Shown here in pieces: positions 56,341-64,000 of a stretch of DNA of 64,000 nt. The notes beneath the pieces are model-generated. The model did not search any database. It saw only the letters and a list, made by a program, of their open reading frames with translations, and was not told the DNA's origin. Each line of letters starts with the position of its first letter. The stretch's first letter is position 1. Both the position numbers and the translations under genes were made by a program. This DNA comes from Lantana camara (Eukaryota > Streptophyta > Magnoliopsida > Lamiales > Verbenaceae): positions 37,047,001-37,111,000 of the forward strand of contig CM074855.1 of NCBI GenBank assembly GCA_037501455.1, read 5' to 3'.

Positions 56341-57255
56341 ATGCCACGTGGAAGACCCCCTCGTGCTAAGACCCCACCACAAGTGCTAGAACAGGTCCCA
56401 TCTGAGAATGTTAATGTCAATGACTTTACACGACATTTTGCGGAAGCTTATGTACAACAAGCAACACAGCAGGCTGAACCACAGTGCCAAGGACCAGTGC
56501 AAGCTAAAGAGGAAGCACTAGATAAGTTCCTTAAGTATAATCCACCCAAGTTCTATTGCCAGACTGATGAATTAAAAGCTAAAGAGTGGATATCTGAAAT
56601 GGAACAAATTTTTCAAGTTACTCGCATCGGAGATCCTGATCGAGTACAATTTGCAGTGTTTCTACTGAAGGGTCCTGCTCAAGATTGGTTCAAACTCACA
56701 CAACAAAGATGGCAGGTTATTGGAGGACCAATTACCTGGGAGCGATTCCTAACTGAATTTAGAAACAAGTATATTCCCCAAATGATTCGTGATCGTAGGG
56801 AGAAGGAGTTGATGGAGTTGGTTCAAGGAAATGCTAGTGTTGCAGAATATGAGGCACGATTTGCTCGTCTGATCAATTATGTGCCTCATATCGTGCTGGA
56901 TCAGAGTAGAAGAACTAAGAGATTCATCCAAGGGTTTAAGTAGGAAATAAGATACGCCTTCATGGCTTCTAAGGTCACAGAATATACTGATGCAGTGTTA
57001 AGGGCTATGGAAGTGGAGTCTGAGATACGAGATATGTGATTGGTTCCAGTGCCAATGAACACAATGAATCAATCTTCTGGATCCAAGAGGCCATTCATAA
57101 AGACAAACCAACCTACCTATAAAAAGCCACGTAAATTTGCGAATGGACCTATGGGCCACAAGCCTAATGCAGCCCTACGTCCAATGGGGACCTACGCTCC
57201 AGAACATAAGTGTGGATTTTGTGGTGGACCAAATCATGAGGAAAATAATCGATGA
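56341..57255 (+). pseudogene. gag of A2, with the same in-frame stops as A1
   Basis: Same frame, stops and zinc knuckle as A1, with a few substitutions (for example EQIFQV for EQSFQV). Shared stops show the ancestor was already dead, or that one copy was made from the other. Confidence 0.88.
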
Positions 57256-57373
57256 ACGCTTGATCGAGAACTGCCCAAGGGCACTACCGCAATAAGGTCC
57301 GAGAGCACCAGTTAGAAATGCTCAATAGGCTGGAGGAGCAGGGAGGCCAGTAGTTCATGCTCGAGCTTATGCA

Positions 57374-58361
57374 TTGTGGGGAGAAGACGAGCGAGTGGAT
57401 CCAACCGCAGTTGTGAAAGGTACGCTAAACATTTTAGACATCCCAGTTAGGGTATTATATGATCCGGGTGCGACACACTCATTTGTTGCGCATGATGTTT
57501 CTTTAAAATTATCTGTGTACGTTGACTGCTTACCTTACACGTATGAATTTAGTTCCTCTTTGGGATCTAACTTTACAACCGATCGAATTTATAGACGTTG
57601 TCCCATAAGGATTAATAATAAGATCTATCTGACCTAATTGAGATACCGATGCGAAGGTATGGGGTTATTATGGGTATAGACTGGTTGTTCCAGCATCGGG
57701 CACAAGTGAACTGCTATGAGAACATAGTTATCTTGGGAGTAGAAGAGTCAACTAAGAAGGAAGTTAATGACAAAAAAGTATTGCGGGTGCCTATCATATC
57801 AGTAATAGGGGTAAAATAACTTATGAGAGTTGGGGCTATTGGATATGTTGCCTACTTGCTCAACCGACCAAAGGATCAAGTGAAATTAGAGGAGATGGAT
57901 GTGGTCAAGGAATTTCCAGATGTATTTCCTGAGAGCCTAAACTCATTACCACCAGAACGAGAAATTGAGTTTGTGATTAACCTTATTCCAGGAGCAGAGC
58001 CATATTCAAAGATACCCTATAGAATGGCGTCGACAGAACTAAAGGAATTGAAGACTCAATTGGACGATTTGTTGGCTAGTGGATACATCAATCCGGGTTT
58101 CTCCCCATAGGGTGCTCCAGTTCTATTTGTAAAGAAGAAAGACGAATCCCTTAGCACGTGCATCGACTATAGGGAGCTGAACAAAATGATAATAAAGAAC
58201 AAGTATCCTCTACCCCATATCGAGGAGTTGTTTGACTTATTACAAGGATCGAGAGTTTACTCTAAACTCGACCTTAGGCAAGGGTACTATCAACTTCGTA
58301 TCTAAAAGAAGGGCATTCCCAAGACAGGATTTAACACGTGGTATGGTCATTTTGAATTGGT
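57374..58361 (+). pseudogene. protease and partial reverse transcriptase of A2
   Basis: Protease motif DPGATHSF, then RT up to GHFEL. It carries the shared TAG at the equivalent of 33428 and an additional TAA near 58303. It ends at 58361, where it is fused to mid-LTR sequence of element C. The RT catalytic box, RNase H and the left end of C are absent. Confidence 0.9.
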
Positions 58362-58619
58362 ACGATCATAACACGTACTATTTCATGTTTACAATTAGAA
58401 AATAGACAATTAAAGATATTCAAGTCATGATCGAAAATTAAATAACACGAAATAGATAAAAATTAACTTCTATAATTGAAATAAATTAAATAATACTTAA
58501 TATATAATATATATATATACGTACTAATACGCATGAAATCACAATGATTAAATTAAATACATTACACATTTAATATAATATACATGCATGAAAACATGTA
58601 TATATACCTTTCCTACATG

Positions 58620-58674
<55 letters not shown>

Positions 58675-61600
58675 GTAGCCATGCATGCAAAGATAATACA
58701 TCAAAATTGAAAGGGAATGCATGGAGAAAAAAATCAAAGCAGTATGCATGAAAACACACAGGTGCGGTTTCGATGCCTTCCTTCACAAAATGGCCGCGGC
58801 CGCGACGCCCTTACAGAACCGGAAATGAACTTGCAGGCGCGGCCGTGACTGAGAATAGGCAAGAAGCGATCGCGGCCACGACCTGCATGCACAGCAGCAA
58901 AGATCGCAGCAAAATAGGGCAGCAACTCCACACAACAACATCCAACTCAAGGGCAATGAATTAGGGCAAGTTTATGCAACAACATACCATCAAATCAGCT
59001 CTCTCTCAAGCACAAAACACCACATAAATCATACACATGAGCAAGAGATGATATGATCAAGTTTTCTCCCAAAATTCTTCAAAGAGCATTAATGGCATCT
59101 CATTAATTCCTCAACTACCATGAAATATCAAACCATAGAAATGATAAGGGATGCATAAGGATCAATTATCATACATCAAATTCAAAAGAAACTCAAGAAT
59201 TCAACCATAACCCCAAATTTTGATCAAACCCATACTATTCAAATATATATCATCAAAGTATGCTCTTCAATCCATGAAATTCAGAGATTAAGCAGCCCAA
59301 AGAAAGAGGAGGAGGTGTGAAATAACATTCTTAACTTACCTTTCAAATATGGGAAGAAATGATGAAGGATTGAGCTCAAAAGGTGAAAGTGAATAGTGTT
59401 CTTCTTCTCCTTCAAGGGTGTCTCGGTTTCCAGCAGTTTTTGGCTAAGTTTGGGTGAGTTAGATGTAATGAGATTTAAAGTGGCTGATCAAGAGTTAAGA
59501 GAGGGTTAAATGGGTTCAAGTTTCAACCTCTCCCCCTTAAAAGAATCCGTCCTCGGATTCACTGTTTGCCCGGAACAACCAATTAGAGAGCCCCGTCTCT
59601 CATAAACAACAAGGAGAGAACCCCGTCTCTCGAACAACAATGAGAGAACCCCGTCTCTCGCAAACAAAGAGAGCACCCCGTCTGTCACAAACAGCAAAGA
59701 GAGAGAACCCAGTCTCTCGAACAGCAATAAGAGAATCCATGCCTCTTACAAGCAACGAGAGCACCCCGTCTCTCACAAACACGAGAAGAAAACCGCACTA
59801 AGGCATAAAATATAACAAACCAAAGAACAAACACCACGAAGAAGGCATCAAAACATTCAATTAGGGTAACTTATAATTAAAACGATTACACAAAGCTAGG
59901 TAATAACTATCACTTACATGCAACATCGATCATACAACAATAGTTAACAAGCCAGGTGATTAAAGCACATATTATCAAAATTATTTGAACTAACATTACG
60001 TGTATGCATATGCCATGAATGTCTGATATACCGTTCACCGTGGAAACGAATTTGAAGCTAAGGCTTCCATGGTCCCAAGGTCTGGTCCGAACCCAAATGC
60101 TAGCTCGACTTTTGGCTTGTCTTTAATATTTTTAATGTATCCACTTCAGAAGTTGATAAGACCCTCAATTGGTCCTATTCTTGATTCCACTCTGATCTTT
60201 ATCCTTTCTTACCTTCTTTCATTTCTCATTTATGCGTTCACCCTGATCCAAACAATTGGCCCTTCCAAAACGAGTCTGCAAATTTTGGATCAGCCTTCTT
60301 TACGATTCATGTCTTCTTCTGTAGTTTGATGGGGCTTTTGAAATTCGAATAGCCTTCCTAATTAACGGTCACCGTCTTCTTCCCGAGTTCTTTCCTAATT
60401 GAGTGGTGATCACCGGTTTCCAAAATTTTCAGATTAATCTCTTCGTGGATCTTTTCCTTATCCTTTCATCTTCTTTGAGCCATGAAGCGTGTATTTAATT
60501 CCGACCCACTCAAATTTCTAATCGAAGGGAAAACTTCTTTGCTAATTCTTGAGGTTCAATTCAAGCCCTTCAACGACTAACCCTTTCTGATTTCTTTCTT
60601 CTCAAATTCCTTTAGGTCATCATGGAAACCGACGACTGATTTAGTAGGGTTTTATTTTGTTGTGTTGTCCGAACTCTTTCCACACTTATTTGAAATAATT
60701 TCTATGATGACCATCAGCGAGATATGATGGTTCGGCTTAACTTCCTTTCCTCAGAACTGATATAAAAGTCCAGCAGAAGTTCCCTCCTAATCCTATCATC
60801 CTCAGAACCCGAGTTACGATTACGTAAAGAACCAATCATTTCAAGCTTGGAAGGTTAAGCTTGTACATGTTTCCTAACAAGAAATCGGCGACATTATATG
60901 TCTTGGTGTTTTCTCAGCAAAACTTATCTTCACTTTGAAGGTCTTAGACTGACAGACCATCTCATTCTTTTCCATCGCCATTATTAGGATTTCCATTCCT
61001 ACCAAGACTTGCATTTCCGTCTTCCTACTAAAATATTTCTTCGAGCGCAACCTCACATTTAAGTTTATCCCTCAGTCATGCTCTCCCCCTTAAGAATTTT
61101 TCCTTCTCAAGTCGAACTCTATCTTTGATCTTTTCATCGAAATTTCTAATCTCATTCGATCGAGTAACTCTGGTTAGAAAATGGTTCGGTGTATTACCCG
61201 CATTTATTTAGAGTTGATTGATTTGAAATAACGTCCCTTGTCCATTGCTCCCTTAATTCTCTCTTTTGATTTTCTTGAAATCCAAAATCCAATTCGTTTT
61301 CCTCGCTGATCCGAACCACTCGATGTCAACTTCAACCCTTAATCTCTAGAATTGATTTTTATCTCCTTATTAATCCTATCACCCAAAATGTCCTTTCTGA
61401 CCCGCGGTTCGATAGAGCCTCGGTTGAATTAGTAGTTGAAGCATCAAACAGAGAGAGTGCCCTAACAATTACACACTCATACAATGCATATTTGGGTTAG
61501 GATGTCCAATGCGTCTAGCACATATTTTCAACAAGGAAGACGCAACATGTAATCATTAATTAAAATAATAAAAGGTCAGAATTTAAGTAATTAAATACAA

Positions 61601-64000
61601 TGTATGATGCACGTGCTATGACTGCATTGAACCTGTCACCATAGTATTGGCGTTAGCACAACATCTTATCCTTGATCTCGATGTTCCAAGCATAAGTTGT
61701 ATAGTTGAATACGGCTCTGTCATCAACAATGATTCCCGATCCTTATACTCTTCATTTCCTCATATCAACGCTTGCTTGGAAGTCCCGAGAAGTGGGTATA
61801 GTTTCAATTCTTCCACTTCCATTTGTTCCTTCGCTTTATGTCCACTTGTTGATTCTTGATAGTTAGTATATTGATTATGCTTGCTTGCAAGGTTTCGTTG
61901 CGAACCCATAATGTGGGTATCTCTCCATTCCATGCATTTTGGTTTGAGAAACTTCTAGCATCTCCTATAACAATTCCCGGACCTGTAATTACCCTCGAAC
62001 CTCTCAGTTTGACTTTCCATTTTGATCACATCCTTTCATTTTTGAGGTCTCGGTGGAAAATATTGAATGATTCAATCTTGCATTGAATAATCTCATACTC
62101 AGATGAAAATGAATTTCCCGCTCATCTCGTTGCCTCCCGTATCTTTCAAGCTAGATCTCCAAGTCCTCATGACACTCTTACATTGATGGTCTTCAAGATT
62201 TGTTGAGAGGATGAGATCGACCCACTTCTCTATGGTCAAAGCCTTCTCTCACGATGCAGAGCAATGAAATGTAATTTTAATTTGTAGCTATGAAGATGCA
62301 ACACCTGACCTTCAAATCCCATTGGCTCCATAATCCATTCATTGATAACTCGGAGACATTTGTAGTTGAGGTTGATAGTAGCTTTGTTAGCGTGATAACA
62401 CCCTATAACCAAAGATTCAACTCGAATACAGATACATGTGGGTCAGTATATGCTGATGGCACGTATATAATAGCAAACACGTATTAGATGCAAAATGAAA
62501 CAAGTAAAGCAATAAAGTTGAAAGTGAACCCCACATATCAAGTAATTCCAACAATTCATGTTAATTAATGATGAAAATTCAATACAAAGCACATGTTGAC
62601 AAGTTGTTCCTATACTGTACGACCTAAACTGACTCAATCACGACACGAGAACCCCGATTTTGTAGCCTGGAGGCTCTGATACCACTTAAGGATGTAGCGC
62701 CCCAAACGGAAGGCACCACATCCCCTGCACCGAGAGCCGACCCGCATATGAAATGGGAAGTCCATACAGGTGCCAAGTCACGGCGAACGGGGACCACTCA
62801 CTCGCTATGCTAGGCGGGAGCTAACTTCGAGACCAAATAAACAATTCCATAGAAAAAAATACACGTGCGGAAGCAAAACATATAATCAATCATAGTAGCA
62901 ATTAACAATTGACGGGTTGAACTAGCATAGATACCTAGTCCCGAAATTCCAAACATAAATCATAAATCATAATTCACAATTCACGGGTTCAATCTATCCC
63001 TAGAAGCCTGTCCCGAATTTATAAAATGAAATCATAACAATTCATGCATTCATTGTAAAACTTAATTAATATACAAAATGCATGTGGTGTGACTCGGACT
63101 TAATCAAAGGACTCGACAGACCCAAAATCCCACCTAGCACTCCAAAACCTGCAAAAGAACTGAAAATAAAGCCGGGTTCAGTCTATAGGAGACTGGTGGG
63201 TATAAAACAGGGTTTAATATCATAATATAACGAGAATTAAAGGCACACACACATGCGAGGCATAATCCCGTACGAGGTTTTTGAAATATTTCCCAAGTGG
63301 GTAAAAACAAGGAAAACATCGCCCGAGATTACAACCATTAAGTTCATTTATTCATTACAATCATGCGGTCATTACGTGAGCCCTGGCGGGTGGGTGAATA
63401 TCTCCAACCTAATCCTCGTGTGTGCATATCAATTCAATCTTTACATTAGCGATCATACACATTCATACATAATTGTTCATATTCATTCATAATCAATCAT
63501 AATCATTATCATTCATAAACATAAACATTTACACCTTTTTCCTCCTGGTGGTGGACGGGTTAGCAAGACCCGGTCACCGGTCCATACATGGGCTAATGGG
63601 GGTACATGAATCTCCCAATGGCACTTAGCTCCCAGTCCCAGGTAAATCTCCTAGCGAGGGCCGGTATCACCGTAAATATGGTGGGACTAATGCAAGGGAT
63701 CACTGTCGGCCCTTGTCTCCCCGGATAGCCACTTGCACTAAGTCCCTGGGCACGTGTGTTCAATCATGTCCACGCCAAAAATCATAAGGTGGGAATACAT
63801 AAAAGAAGGGCTTTACGTTGGAAATCGTTGACTCTTTTGAAAAGACTCGATATATAATTATAATACTTTGGCTCAAAACTTTCACATAAGGGGTATATCG
63901 GGTTATCATAACTAATAGAAGAGAAACCCACCTGTTACATCTTACCAACCAAAATCAAGAAGAAAAAGAAGACTGGAAGGTAGCTTATGAACCCGGCACG
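58362..64000 (-). mobile_element. second copy of element C (partial, runs off the window)
   Basis: 3' LTR part 58362-59525, PPT and hairpin 59526-59560, interior to 62672, perfect PBS TGGTATCAGAGC (62684-62673), 5' LTR from 62693 to the window end. About 17 differences were counted by eye from 36098-41740. Non-coding; the minus-strand repeat peptides at 59506-59782 come from the GAGAGA repeats. Confidence 0.92.

Larger units (their letters stand above)
54468..64000 (+). repeat. large duplicated block, copy 2 (runs off the window)
   Basis: Collinear with 29789-41740 except for a clean 2416-bp absence between 58361 and 58362. It is joined on the left to the gag of H. The A part differs more from copy 1 than the C part does, by eye. 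Confidence 0.95.

Noticed and set aside
54469..58361. A2 as an independent retrotransposon insertion starting at TG (54469)
   Set aside because: Possible, but nested C follows collinearly in both copies, and a better LTR start (54587) leaves shared flank, so duplication is preferred; not fully excluded.

Overview
This window looks like a transposon-dense stretch of a flowering-plant nuclear genome, probably a eudicot. It is AT-rich and contains long nested LTR retrotransposons, several with 5-bp target-site duplications (TSDs). Primer-binding sites (PBSs) match initiator tRNA-Met, and a plant-type 'pathogen-related protein' pseudogene is present. I see no intact host gene, no rRNA or tRNA gene and nothing bacterial. 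Nearly every open frame longer than 60 codons is chance or transposon debris.

Layout. 1-2426: AT-rich DNA with a two-exon pathogen-related pseudogene on the minus strand. 2427-5746: solo LTR 'M'. 5747-8972: AT-rich spacer with a 308-bp tandem duplication, ending in a 51-bp minisatellite. 8973-27606: solo LTR 'K', opened by later insertions: complete element 'F' (10426-23555, itself carrying solo LTR 'G' 12088-15700) and solo LTR 'L' (23922-26889). 27607-29788: the minisatellite resumes, followed by a 21-bp palindromic minisatellite and a MULE-like fragment. 29908-34523: Ty3/Gypsy element 'A1' (5' LTR, PBS, gag, protease, RT, RNase H; full of stops), cut by element 'C' (34524-about 45003), which contains solo LTR 'D' (42279-44883). 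45004-45405: a D-like fragment. 45406-54467: element 'H', whose interior holds solo LTR 'J' (49517-53520). 54468-64000: a near-identical second copy of 29789-41740, lacking 2416 bp.

Most striking signal. M, K, G, L, D, F, C, H and J have diverged over most of their length but share one LTR architecture. In sense order this is: a TGTRAC-type end (TGAAAC in C); a 5' splice-donor-like AAG/GTAAGT; an array of GC-rich palindromes (up to 16 bp) centred on CGGCCG with family-specific arms; a TCTCC/GGAGA hairpin in several; a CAGTC-GACTG hairpin with compensatory changes; a pyrimidine tract and CAG/G acceptor-like site; a pair of complementary arms (GCTAGGCGG and CCGCCTAGC) 240-330 nt apart; a GCGGGGGATGTGG block; and a GCTACA-type end. 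F, C and H also share a covarying hairpin directly upstream of the polypurine tract (PPT). I read this as a modular LTR that may encode an intron, with palindrome arrays as family-specific recognition tags. The sequence patterns are directly visible. The intron and the function are inference.

Mobility: F and C have PBS, PPT and paired LTRs but about 3.1 kb of non-coding interior (LARD-like). A carries degenerate gag-pol, and H only gag zinc knuckles plus an integrase remnant. No element here looks autonomous.
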